Source: Atherinomorus stipes
Lineage: Eukaryota > Chordata > Actinopteri > Atheriniformes > Atherinidae
Length of the DNA stretch: 64,000 bases
Assembly: GCA_023101725.1 (NCBI GenBank)
Contig: JALJCO010013434.1
Coordinates: 963,501-1,027,500 of the forward strand
Reading direction: 5' to 3'
Under the pieces are notes generated by a model that was not told the DNA's origin, ran no database searches, and saw only the letters and a list, made by a program, of their open reading frames with translations. Position numbers and translations under genes: made by a program. Numbering within the stretch: the stretch's first letter is position 1; each line of letters opens with the position of its first letter. Positions 12,490 to 24,900 of this stretch are shown piece after piece.

Positions 12490-13740
12490 TTAGTAATAAT
12501 AAATGTACAGCTGGACTGTGTTTAAAATCCAGTGCAAAGAAATGGGTCTTAAGGAGGGACTTCAAACCAAAATGTCTGAGCAGCTCTGATTTGAAGAGGG
12601 AGACTTTTCCACAATTTAGGAGCCGTCATCAAAAAAGTTCTGTCCCCCCTGGATTTAAGACAGAAACTTCAGGAGGAGACTTCAGTGCTCTGACAGGAGC
12701 ATGCTGGTGTAACGGTTCTGATGATGATGGTGCCAAAATATGTTGAGTCTTTGAAAACAAATAATAAAATCTCGAACTGTTCCCTGAAATGTAAATGAGA
12801 AGCCAAAGATCAGGAGTGACAGGAGTGATATGATTATGTTGTCCCCTCCCAGTCAGCATTCAAGCATTCTGAGCAAGCTACATGCGACATGATGAGTAAA
12901 TGAATGACTTTTTCCAGATCTTTTTTGGCAGGTAGGGCTTGACCCCTCCGAGCATCATGAAATGAAATAACACACTTATATGGATCTGCTGATCAAGTCT
13001 AAAAGAGTTTTCAATGATTACCCCAAATCTTTTTGCATGAAGTCGACTGTAATAAGACAGTGGATCAAGCACACTATCAGCGCTTTTAGAGGGTCAGATT
13101 TTCCAAATATTATAATTTTGCTTCCTTTTTTCATTTAGATTTGGAATGGTCAATCCCATACGATCTTCTAAATCTTTCAGACAATGAAACAGTTTAGTTA
13201 TCGAATCATCTTTTCCTTTTGAAAGGACAAATCTGAAATTAATCTGAAAAGCAATGGTATAGAAATACTGTGCTTATTAAATATAGACCCCAGCAGCAGC
13301 ACATAAAAAGAAAACAGCAGCAGACCTAAAATGGATCCTTGTGGGATCCCACAACTAAGTGGGCTACTGCTGAGGTGTAGGCATTGAGATAGACAGAAAA
13401 GGTCCTGTCTGACAAACAAGAACAGAGCCAGTTTAAAACTGTCCTTTCAATGTTGACAAACTGCTCTAAACAACCCAGAAGGATCAAGTGATCAACTAAG
13501 TCAAAGGCTGCGATTACATCTAAAAATACAGCTGAACATTCAGAGTAAACAGGAAAAAGGAGGTTGTTAAAAAGTCTTTAAAAAGCTGTTTCAGTACTGT
13601 GGCATTAAAACCAGGCTGAAACTTTTCTGCAACCTCAATGAAATCCAAGTAAACCTGCAACTGCATGAGCACAATTTCCCCCTCTTCTTCCAATAATGTG
13701 TTCTTGCATTTCTTTGATGAATCAGCCATGTTGCATTTTC
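12490..13740 (-). pseudogene. decayed LINE reverse transcriptase (L2/Maui-like) fragment
   Basis: Minus-strand fragments in shifting frames match the C-terminal half of a fish LINE ORF2. These are an RT block CGIPQGSILGLLLFSFYVLL (13198-13419 frame), a later block with LGGVKPYLPKKIWKKSFIYSS near 12890-13070, and a terminal block around 12600-12660 where LNPGGTELF aligns with the 'RGDRAFS' end motif seen in the second copy at 44985-47440. Frameshifts and stops break the frame, so no active protein is expected. The upstream endonuclease part is missing, as in a 5'-truncated insertion. The plus-strand frames overlapping here are shadows. Confidence 0.8.
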
Positions 13741-14111
13741 CAAACAGTTAGTATGTTAACATTCAGTTGCTGGTGTGTGACGCGATGCATGTAGCAAAAA
13801 TCAGCTGTAAGGTGACACAGCATCCAGGTAACAAAAGTTGTGAAATGTGATACCTCAGCCTCAGGACACTGCTAAACAACAATGGCTCCAGGAAAGTACA
13901 AATGATACATTAATGTGCCATCAAAACAAGTCATGAACATATGTTTTGAATGTCAGAAAGTTACATAGTGTTACTTTTAAAAAGACCTATAATACTACAT
14001 TTTTTCTATCTTCAGCTTGCTTATCTTCCATCCTCAGTGGAATACATTCCTCTTGTAGCAGCATCTAACCCCCCACTCCTACAACCTGCATTGAAATAGA
14101 CACGTATACGT

Positions 14112-14253
14112 GATGGATGGATAGATGGATGGATGGATGGATGGATGGATGGATGGATGGATGGATGGATGGATGGATGGATGGATGGATGGATGGATGG
14201 ATGGATGGATGGATGGATGGATGGATAGATGGATGGATGGATAGATGGATGGC
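14112..14253. repeat. (ATGG)n tetranucleotide microsatellite
   Basis: About 140 bp of ATGG/GGAT units with occasional ATAG variants. The minus-strand frames translate as a Ser-Ile-His-Pro repeat and are not genes. Confidence 0.97.
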
Positions 14254-14665
14254 CTGACTAACTGACCGACTGACTTTCTTCTTGGAATCATAGTCGCCAG
14301 TGTAGTTGACTCTGTTAGGGAAACCTTGTGTTTTCCTGCTGCTCATCAAGGTTAAATTTAATGTTACTGTATGTTTCTGTTTTGGAGCCGCTGTATTTTT
14401 TTTCGTCACTGTCTGTTATAAACATTAACAGTCTGGTTCACATGGTTCAGAAGTTACATTCATTCTACCATACATTTACAGCCCGAACTTAAAGTATTCA
14501 TGTTAGAACAGCTTTAGGAGCCTTCTTGCACAGGTGCGGATTTTACATCTTGGATGAGTTGGAAGTCATCTTTGCTGCGTGTTTAAATACTCTTTCATTT
14601 GTTCTGACACTGGTGACGCAGGGGTTTTCTCACTGGCATTGGTTCTTCATTTTAGTTTGACATTT

Positions 14666-14789
14666 AACCCTTTAAAACTTATAGGACTTCCAGCACTCCC
14701 AATGGGATCACCATAATTCCTGACATCGTGCATTCAGGCGATCCCGTCAGTGTCTGTCGTTGCTCTGAGACTGTTGGTCTTAAAGGGTT
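14666..14789. repeat. 124-bp mini inverted-repeat element
   Basis: Ends AACCCTTTAAAAC and GGTCTTAAAGGGTT are inverted copies over about 14 bp with few mismatches. The core is unique and has no coding potential. It resembles short TIR elements in fish, but the family is unknown to me. Confidence 0.45.
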
Positions 14790-17700
14790 GAGATCTCTCA
14801 ATCTGTTCCGTAAGAGGCCCAGAAGACCTTTCTTCCAATTTCCATTCCTTCATTTGATGTTTTGATGATGATGGAGGAGAAACAAACTCATCAGTCAAAA
14901 ATGTCCACTATGTGGTTGAATTGGGGTGAGCTCTGGTGACTGCAAAGGTCAGAAGTGGGAGTTACATCATTTTCCACCTTAAAAAAAAACTCTGAGTGAG
15001 GGTCATTGCTGAAGAAAATCTGTAACAACTTTATATTCATTGATGGTGACCTCTTGTTCTAAATTGCTCTAGGTGGTAGGTCGCTGTTGAGTTTCCAGTT
15101 TTCCAGATGTGCAACTTGCTTTAAATAGCATGTTTATCTTGAGCCCAGTTAAACTTCTGCCCTTTTATGTAAATTATAAATGAGCCCAGGAGGATGACCT
15201 TGGCTTTAACCACAACCACATATATGATGATGATAGAATGCACAATACATGAGGCTGCAGCGGTACGGTGGTGGGATAAGGTCAGGTTTGAAAGCTTTTT
15301 AGCCAAAGGGCCAGATGGCAATACCAAGCAGATTAGAGGATAAACAGACTTTGGGTCATAAATGTCTTTGTATGTTGTGTTTTACCACAAGTTTGGATCA
15401 TGTCAGCAAGAAGTGAATTTGCCTGAGGTCAGTCTAAGGGTTAAGTTCAAAGTTAAATTTTCTTTTTGTTACAGGATCTTTAAACATATTCAGCTATCAC
15501 ATTATCAAGCTTTACACTACAGCTACTTGGACGAGCTGACACTCTATCAGAGTCTAAATTAATGAACTTGTCAAGTCAAAACAGCAGTAGTCTTTGTGTG
15601 GATGATGTGTAATTTGGAACTATTTAAGATCACAACTGATAGCAGCAAATGTTGAACATTACAATGTGGAATTAAACACAGCAGGGGCATGTAAGGAGTA
15701 ATTCCTTTTTCTGATTGCAAATTTAAGTCTCTTGCAACTTCAATAACTGATGAAGAACAGCAGGCTTTGCAAGGTCGTTTTGCTTTTCTGCCAACTGTCT
15801 TCTCATGATTGCTTACATGAAATACAGTTCCATGCGGCTAACATAAAGAACTATCACTGTTTAACAAAACAAGAATGATCTTCTCACAGATTGACTTCAC
15901 TTTAAAGCTGTACAATTCAGTCTCGCTCTGCAGCAGGAAACAGGGAGTAATCGAAAGAAACGAAAGGGTAAAAAAAAAAAATCTTCTGCCAAAAATCTTG
16001 GAGACCTAAACAAACTGTATTATTTTTTTCCACTATTAGCTGATAGTGGAATTGTCTCCAGAGACAACATGTAGCTTTAGGGGGAAAGAAAAAGAGCATG
16101 TTTAGGGAAAGGTAAACACACCATGGAGCAATGTGTATCCTTAAAGAACATTTAAACTAAATTCATCCTATTCAAGTGTTGCTAAACATCATTTATAAGC
16201 AATTAAAAGGAGAAATGTAGATGGATTACAGAAATTGTGCTTATGTCAGGTTCAAATTCTTCCTAAGAGCTGCAACTATAGATAACACTCTTAGAGCTAT
16301 AAATACTGTATGGATTAAAGAAATACCTAAGTGTTGTTTTGAGAAGACATTAAAGCCATTAGGCATTGTTTTAAAGACATTCAATTGACAGTTTAATTAG
16401 TTTTAAAGTGTTTTTTTCCCCATTCTTACCCTTCATACTGCATACTTTAACTCAAGTCATAATATTAGTCCTGTGTATGTGGTGCGTGTTGTATATCAGC
16501 AGCTGGATAAGCAGAGAGGCTGTTTGCTTTAACCATGCTTATGCTATTTACAATTTTAAATAAGTGATTATATAATAATTATAAAATAAAAATAAATTAT
16601 TTATCATCATATTAGAATTTTTGTTATTAGTGTTATTGTTGCTTCTTGATGTTATGAGACTCTTTTAATGTTTTATACAACTCGGGCCTCTTCTTTTTTA
16701 AAACTAGGGTTGCCAATGTCGGAAAAATGGTTTGAGCAAGCTACATTTAAAAAAAAAAACACAGCACCGAAACCACGTCTTCAGAGCACAGGGACATGTG
16801 CGCCGATGTTTTACGAGCAGGTTTACGATAACAGCCAGGTAGATAGCTCGTTAGCTTGAGAGTAAACAGCTGACAGACCACGTTTCTAAAAGCATGAATC
16901 CACTCACCTCCAACTCTTTCTGCGGTGTAAAAAGTCCACACATGCAAACGTCTACGCCTTCAAGACTTAATCCTTATATGTTGTTTTGGTTTGGTTTGGT
17001 TTTTTTGGCGCAGCAGCAGTTAGCAGTCTGTTAGCTATATTTGTTTACAGTGAACGGCGCACATAATGGGTCACATGGTTAGGAGGTGGGGGACGGGGAG
17101 AGGGGAGGGACAAAGATGAGGCATAGGCAAGTCATTCTTTCTATACATTGCAAATGACCAATTCCTGCCTTTTGGCACAGATGGCGGGGGTTGGTCAGAG
17201 TTTTTACAGAACTACAGCTCTCACAGAGGCATGAATTTTTTCCTTCCTTTTCATGAATACATGATGTATTGACCACTGTCAATTCCTTCATTCATGTCAG
17301 GATGGAAGGACCATTTAACCCAGTATAACAAATAGTGATTCTGAGCAGGATTACCAACTCTGGCTTTAAGTGTCCACTGTTCCCCCACCCCCCACAAAAA
17401 AGTTAATATATACAGTTATAATGAGAATTTTCAATCCATCATCCACAGCTTGGAGCTTAGCCAAGAACAACAACCTCAACAAAATAATTGTGTTATTCGT
17501 TACCAAGCTGGACTCTTGCAAATTAAATGCTCATCTGCCAAAAGACAGGGTAGGACCCTGAGCTTTCTAAACACTTCCCAAAATCGTTCTCTCACCTGTT
17601 CACAAGTGTTTTCAGTTACAGTGTGGATACAATGTCCAGCATGCATACATATTCATGAATTGAGCATGCATCTTCTGGTGTGGGTTACCACTAACCCCTT

Positions 17701-17926
17701 GAGTGAAGTCCTTGTACAGCTGAACTTGAAATTGACATGCTTTTTACATGCTCTGTGATCCAGTGTTAATGTTTCATGAGCACCAGCCTGCATTTCATGC
17801 TCATGTTTCAGTGTGAGCCTACAGTAGCCACTCATCACTTCCCTCCAGGTTGGAGGGTCTGTAGCTAGCAGCTGGTTGTTTTTTCAATCATCTCAACCCT
17901 TCGTTTCTGTTCATGTCACCAGGCTA

Positions 17927-17928
<2 letters not shown>
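14790..17928. other. non-coding stretch
   Basis: No exon or named element supported. 16690-17370 has more CpG and TTAGC words than its surroundings and both edges carry 'ggttgccaa' or 'attaccaactctgg', so it may be a decayed transposon. The two edge motifs are in direct rather than inverted orientation. Confidence 0.4.

Positions 17929-18012
<84 letters not shown>
17929..18012. repeat. (AT)n microsatellite
   Basis: About 40 uninterrupted AT units. Confidence 0.97.
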
Positions 18013-18015
<3 letters not shown>

Positions 18016-18215
18016 TCTTATTGCATGTCTTATATAAGTAGCCACATAGCTCAAGTCAGTGGTTTCTCTGAGTCCGCGTAATTCCTCATGTGGAAACGTG
18101 ATAATACCCCAAACCCAAGAGGCTTCTGGGTCTTATGGAGCTGCCTTGCTCGGTTGGAAAAATGAGCTCACCTATTAGAAAAAACATTGGCTTTTTACAT
18201 GTCATTTCCCTTACA

Positions 18216-18247
18216 CTTTTTGACATACTGTAGTATGTCAAAAAGTA
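18216..18247. repeat. 32-bp near-perfect palindrome
   Basis: Arms ACTTTTTGACATACT and AGTATGTCAAAAAGT are perfect over 15 bp around a GT centre. No gene is nearby. Confidence 0.85.
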
Positions 18248-18392
18248 AAAATACACAGTGCAAAAATTACAGGATAGATAAGTTTATAATTAATTGAACT
18301 GGCCAAGATTATACCATTAAGATTGAAAGATGTTTTTCTCTGCATTTAATGCTTGTGCAGATTATTACATTGTGTTTTTGTAAACCCAAAGT

Positions 18393-18415
18393 AAAAAAAA
18401 AAAAAAAAAAAAAAA
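18393..18415. repeat. poly(A) tract
   Basis: A run of about 23 A. No retro-element recognised immediately upstream. Confidence 0.9.
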
Positions 18416-21400
18416 TCTTTGCTTTTAAACTCACTTTCAGATGTTTTTTAATTTACTTCCAGGCAGGTAAAGTTCAGAGAGCTTAAATCCAGTTCTGGTA
18501 TTATATGGTCCTCTCCAGCTTGAGGAGAAGATAGTTATTTATTTAGGCTCTGTTCAAACCAAATCCACTTTGGGGCTTTTTCAGATTGCAGAAAAGCTTG
18601 ACAGAAAAACATCCCATGTTGTCCGATTTATTTCACTCAAAGGAAAATAGACTTGGAGTTGGTTTAGAAAATACAGTAATCCACACATCTCCGTAGGTGC
18701 ATCTCAGTCTGGATGCTCTAACCACACAACGTAGATTACTTTTTTTAAAAGAATATTTTGTGTCATCAGAAAAGCAATCAAGACCAACAACAATTACAAC
18801 AAATCCAGAGTGACAGTGGTGCCAAGCAAACTGCATCTACAGGATATCTCTCCCAGGGTGTCATGGAGAACAAGCCATTGTGAGTTCATTAAAACTCACC
18901 GAAACAAGTATCAAGTTGAAAAGCTGCAAACATCAGCAACATGATTGCTTCGGCATGCAGACACAAACAAATGTTTTATCATGTGTAAATAAGAGGTTTA
19001 TATTTCTTTTTAAAAAGTTATTACCTGTGAATATAAAACTATGCACCAGTTTCATGAGTCAATTAGCCAACCAGAATGGGTTTAGCCGCTAAATATTTCG
19101 ATTTATGTTGTCAACCACTGAAACAGTTGCAGTCTGTTAAACTCCTTTTACAGTATCTGTTATGTCCGCTTGGAAATTCAGAGCTCTGATAATTTGGCCA
19201 CAGTGTCTGAAACAGAAGTTCAAAATCTGTCAGACACTTAAGGTGTGTGTGTGTGTGTGTATGTGTGTCCATGTGTACATTTGTGAGGCTGCCTAATGGC
19301 CTTTTCCATGTCTTCTGGATGCAAGGACATGGTCCAGATACATTGTGGATACACTCATCTTATTTGACCGAGTCGCCGTCCACACAAAACCCAGGCTGTC
19401 CAACACAGAGTCACAAATGTCCAGTAATGGATTACAAAGTCGAACCACACATGATGTCATTTATGGAGAATGATCATTATAATGTGATTAATACTGAAAA
19501 GTGATTGATGGAGAAATTATTGTAGACAATGGGGTCATGAGACCCTCCTCTGGACTAATGGATGAGGTTTTCATGGTCAGAGAGTGATTCTTTTCATTCA
19601 TTTATCATTATTAGTGCAGCAGCTCAACATTCAATCAGTTTTTGGGGTCAGAAAATGGCTGGAAGCTCTCATTTCTGTTGCTATGCACTAGCGAATTTCT
19701 TGGCACAAATTCTGTTTCTGGCTAATTTTGTTGTTGGCTTTTGATATGTGTTTTAAAAAAAACTGTATCATTCCTAGTTTAACTTCAGTTTAATTATGCA
19801 AATCAAGAGAAAATCAGGCTCCAGTGAGTCAGTTTTTAATCTCTATAAAGAGAGACACATGAAAATGCAGATTGAATGTCAACAGGTACTGTGGGAGCCC
19901 AGAAATATTACAGTAGCAGTTACAACTAGGGACAAGTTTCCAAAAGAGCCTGGGAATAAAAATAATATCCAGCGATGAAAAGCCTGTAAAATGCACACAT
20001 CTGTGTTAATTCTTCATCAGCTCTGGGAAATTATTTTTAATGAAAAGGTTTTATTCATAGACATCCAATAAACAAATATATTTTCATTATTCCTCTTCAT
20101 GTCAGTTTCATGCCCAAATTATTGACAACCCTTAGGTGTGCTGCTCCAACACAGCAGTATACTGTATCTTAAAGTTTAAAATCACTTATTTTACTCTCAA
20201 TATTTTATACAGTGGTTTTTACAGCATGGTCTCACAATCCCTCTCTTTTTCAACAGTATCTTACACTTAAAGCACAGAACATGTTGAGATATGTGAGTGG
20301 TGGCAGCTGTCCAGGCATTTCTTTGCCTGAAGCCCTCGTATCACTGCACATCACACTGCAGCCAGTGGTGCTGCATTTTACTTAAAATAGTTAACACTTT
20401 AAACTGCCTTGAAAATGGTCAAAGCTGCAGCTAGCTGCTGCAGGACCGATACACTCTTGTTTTATCATGCAGACATTATCCTTTGTTTCGAGGTAAAAGC
20501 AATCTGACTTTTTTCCCCCACTTCCAACATTGTTTCTGAACTGAAGGAAACTGGAGGAAATGATCTGGCGAAAAATCTACTTGTTTACCCTGTGTACATC
20601 TCTACATATTATTTTGGAATTGTTCCCTCTTGTTTGTCTGGTAATGTGATAATGGCATTTGAGGGTCAATCCTATTCTATACACACGTTAATATTCCAGA
20701 AATACTCCAACATCTGTGCTGTGGATGCATTTGTTGAGACAGATTTAAAGTATCTTCTGTTTATGATTTTGTATTGACTCATAAATGTTATAAATGATGG
20801 TGTTTTTCCCCATTTTTCATAACTACAATCCTCCATGTTTGTCAGTCTTAAAATTGAAACTTAAGTTGGTTATTGTATTCTTACTGATCCAAGCTTTGAG
20901 GTGGATTTGTTCTCTGTGGTGTACAAGCAGCTGATACCTTTGCACTGATTCCTGTTAGCCATGTTTGTCCTCCAAAGCTTCTGGGACAGTTTTTTGCCAT
21001 CTATCCTCATTATTAGGCATTACTGTCCCCAGCCTTTCCCAGATTGTCACTTCATTTTCGTGAACGCTCCACCACAGCTCATCCTTTCCATTATGAAATA
21101 CATGAACCTGCTCTTTACTGTAATCAGGTTTGCAGGGAGCTGAATGATGACTTCCTGCTGCATAAATCTCATCATGGACAGAAATGATACGGCTTAAGTG
21201 TTGATGAAACTGTAGTTAATTAACTCTTGACTGTTAAACTGAAGACTGTTTATCATCTACTGGGTGATAAACAATGTTGGATCCACAGCAAGTTATACAA
21301 AACTGTATCCTCTATTTAAGGCTGTGGATTTTTGGACCAAGTTCACAGCTTTAGGTGGTGTGGGAATTCTAGCTTTGAATTTGATTTGATGGATTGTATT

Positions 21401-21910
21401 GAAACTAAAGTTTCAGATGATGAATTCATGCACACATAGTAACTAATGGTGCCACAAAGCCCAGAAAGAAGAAGAAATTTAAATAAAAATGAAGGTAAAG
21501 GATATCAGACTCAGACTTTATTTAAGTAGAAGAAATTGCAGTTTATAGAAAACAAACACTGTATATTTCAGCAAGAGATTCTTTTTGATCCAGTCGCAGT
21601 TCGTGAATCCATATTTCATCAGGATTTTTACCCTTGGCTATGTATTATGATCCTGAATTTTTTTTCAAGTAATTGTCCCAACATCACAGTCAAGTCCTCT
21701 TAGGCGAAGATCTGTTTAATGTAAACAAGATGACAGGCTACAGCTGCATGAGTTTCAGGCGATTTGAGTAATTATGGCTGCACCACTAGCAGCATTATTT
21801 CTTTTGAAAGTTTCTCTTTTTCTATTTTGAAGATTCAACATTCAAAGTCATTCTTGTCATTATACGAGTAGAATGGATTTGGAAGCAACTCATTAATGCA
21901 GACATAATAT
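18416..21910. other. non-coding stretch with a (GT)n array
   Basis: A (GT)n array lies at 19242-19268. No exon, RNA gene or mobile element could be supported in the remainder on either strand. Confidence 0.45.
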
Positions 21911-21970
21911 GAACAATAGAATATTCAATATTCTATTGTTCTAATAGAATAGAATATTAAATATTCTATT
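21911..21970. repeat. cluster of perfect palindromes built on AATAGAATAT
   Basis: GAACAATAGAATATT, then C, then AATATTCTATTGTTC, forms a perfect 31-nt palindrome (21911-21941). A second palindrome, AATAGAATAT-TAA-ATATTCTATT (21948-21970), follows and ends in the same ATTGTTCTA sequence. Confidence 0.85.
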
Positions 21971-24900
21971 GTTCTAGAGTATAAAATACGTTCAGAATAT
22001 AAGCCCAGTTTAAAACCACAGTGAGGCCAACATACAGAAGAGGAGTAGTGAAAGGATAGAATGAATAAGGTTTGTAGGTTTTGTTGCTTTTCACTCTTAA
22101 AATTTAACTCTGTACTCCATTTATCTTCTGCAGATTTCTTTCCTCAAATATCTTATTCATTCATTCATTTACTGTATCTATTTATTTGCTCATTCATTTA
22201 AACTATTTCCTTGTGGTGTTGTGAAAACCAGCATCACGGAACTATATATTTTGATTGTGTGAGGAAAATCGCATACAGTACACATTTACAAATTTGTGCA
22301 CACATTTGTTTTCAGTCTAATGTTTCCTGTACATCAACTTAGCTTTCTGACAGCAGCTCTTGTGAAGCTGTGGTCAAAGATTTAGCTTTCCTTCTATCTT
22401 TCCTCCAGCTGTAGACTTGCTAGTCATGGTATTTGGTGGCAATGTATATAACACAGGCTTCAGTAAACTAAAGCCAACTTGAAAAAGAGTTTTCCTTTGA
22501 TCTGATTTGCTGTTGAAGTCTAACATGCCAGCCGGCAGTTAAATGCTGCAGGTGTAGAAACACAGCCACATGGTGGCTTTCAGCAAATCGCCTGAAGCTT
22601 CTTTTTGTTGACTGAAGGACTCAAAGTGTCACCAAAGCATAAATCCATACAGCCGTGTCTGTCACAGTTTTAGTCTACAGGCGACTTTACAAACAGGAAA
22701 GTGCTTCTACAAAGATCACCAGCTGAATGCTGCTGTCTAAACAATTCGCTTGGTAAAAATCTGTGCAAGGAGGAAAAGCTGATGCATTTTAATTCGCTGG
22801 ATAAATTACATGTCCTTTTATTTAAAGCTGCAAACATAACTTTATTAACCAGCTTGTTCAAAGTTTACACATTAAAAGAATACATAATTTTTACTCCAAA
22901 TATATTAAAGAAGTATAAAAAGATGATTTTATGTGAGAAATAAGTGGCAGCTTGTCTAAAGGTAAGCTGTGAATTATGGCTCTGCTCACCATACAGACAT
23001 GTGAAAGTGACATAAATCAACCTCACTATTTCCCATGAGAAAGTGATATTTTTCTTCTCCAAAGCTTCCAACTATTCTTTGTTACTAAGAATCTTGGCTT
23101 TTTCCATAGTGCGAGTACATCCTGCTGCCTAAAATGATATAAACATACTTCTCTTCTTCTCATGCTTTTAATTAGTTCAGCCGCCTGAGCTTCACCGTTG
23201 TCATGAAAGAACTGAGGTAACCACAGAATAAATCCACCACGCTGCGTTTCAGGATTGTAATTATCTGCACATTTTAATAATTGCAATTAAACAGGCAGCT
23301 TTTCCCCCCAGCAAAAAAAGTCTTTACCAACCAAATAGTGTGTAGGATGTAAATGTGCCTAGATAATTTTAAACTTCTACAGCTGATGTCTAGAGCTGAA
23401 ACATGTTTTTATTAAGATGGCAGTAACTTAATGTCACATCTTTCAAATATTTATAAACCTATCAGAGAACATAAGTGGTTAATAAATGTATCCTCTAAAG
23501 ACAAGCGTTACTGTAGTGTAAATTTTCTGTAGCTGTAGTTTAAATTAGAGCTTGATTTATATCAGCTGCCATCTATAAAGAAGTTTCCTGTCAACAAGGC
23601 GATGCTGCTGCAGAGATCTCTACATTACAGTATAGGCCAAGAGTTTCTGACATTAATGTATGTGCAGTTGTATGCACAATAAATTATTTCTTTTTTTTTT
23701 TTTTCAAGCACATCAGGCTGTATTTTCCAGTGACATATTATATTTGCTGCCAATGTTCCCCATTCATTATAAGAACCAAAGCCCATAAAGTGTGTGACAG
23801 CCAATAAACAGAGGCAGAAAATGTCACACTGATAGAAAACCTCCCTGAGCTGAAATGGCAGCAGTAAAAATAAAGAACCACGGAAACATTTATAGGGATA
23901 AGCCCACCTTATCCGGAGAATTAGCTCCATTGGAAGTCAGTTATTAACTTTATTATCTTGTGTGTTCAGGATCTCAGTGTGTGCAAGTGCGTCCTTTCTG
24001 ATTAAATGAGTTTGGATCCTGATTGTTTTCCCTTCTTTTCGGTTTTCATGTGAATGTGTGATTGGCAAAGATATCACTGATTTTTAATTTGATAGAAGAT
24101 CCAACAAAAACTTGTTTGTTCTGCCAACTGCTGAAACCGAGGCTGCATTTAAATACTTTTCTTACTTATTTTTGCATTAATTTGTGCTTGCATTTTAACC
24201 AAAATGTCAAACAATGTTTGAAATGAATTTTTATTAGCATTTATTTCTGTTTTAAAAGAATAATAACAAAGTGCAAGTTGAAGTGTTGAAACCTGTCTGT
24301 TATCTCAATCAAACTGGAATCTTGTGAATTTGTTGACATGCCTTGTGCATCATGTTTGTGCTTCTCAAGCAATTCCTGAGAGGTTTTGTGGTGTGACAGG
24401 GTGTTTCTATTTAAGGGATACATTTGGGCGTGGAAGATCTGGCTTATTTATGTAAAACAATCTCTTTCCATCACAGTTAGGATGCAGCAGCAATTCCCTA
24501 ATTACTATTATCTGCCACCCTCCATCAGCTCTCTGCTGTCAGTATTTTCCTCCCAAGTCGGCAGAGTAAAAGCTCATCCCTCACTGTGATCAGTTTTCCA
24601 TTTGCAGAAAGGGGCCCAGCTATTGTTCGCTTCTCTCTGAAGCCAAGAGACAAACATGCAAGAGGTGAGAGGCTGGAGGTCTGCCAGAGAGATGCATCAA
24701 AAACTACAGTGCATCATCACGATCAGCTGATGCAGAATGTGCACTGGCTTCTGACCATAAAAAAGGAAGAAAAAAATTGACTCCTGTGAAATTTGATAAC
24801 CAAATATCTATTCCAGGAAGTGTTTTCTTTCAGATATAACTGAGTGGTTTTGGTTGCCCCTTTTCCTGATGTCTTGAAACAGTTCTTCAAATAAGTGACC

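Noticed and set aside
14065..14409. Minus-strand frames rich in Ser-Ile-His-Pro
   Set aside because: Translation of the (ATGG)n microsatellite.
16690..17370. Possible transposon with 'ggttgccaa' edges
   Set aside because: The edge motifs are in the same orientation rather than inverted, so they are not terminal inverted repeats; no coding remnant seen.
24608..24664. Splice-like pair (ttgcag|AAA ... AGAG|GTGAGA) around a 57-nt open segment in phase 1
   Set aside because: The peptide (RGPAIVRFSLKPRDKHAR) is not recognised, and the phase does not fit the phase-0 boundaries of the PEX5L exons expected upstream. Splice-like pairs of this quality occur by chance in long introns.
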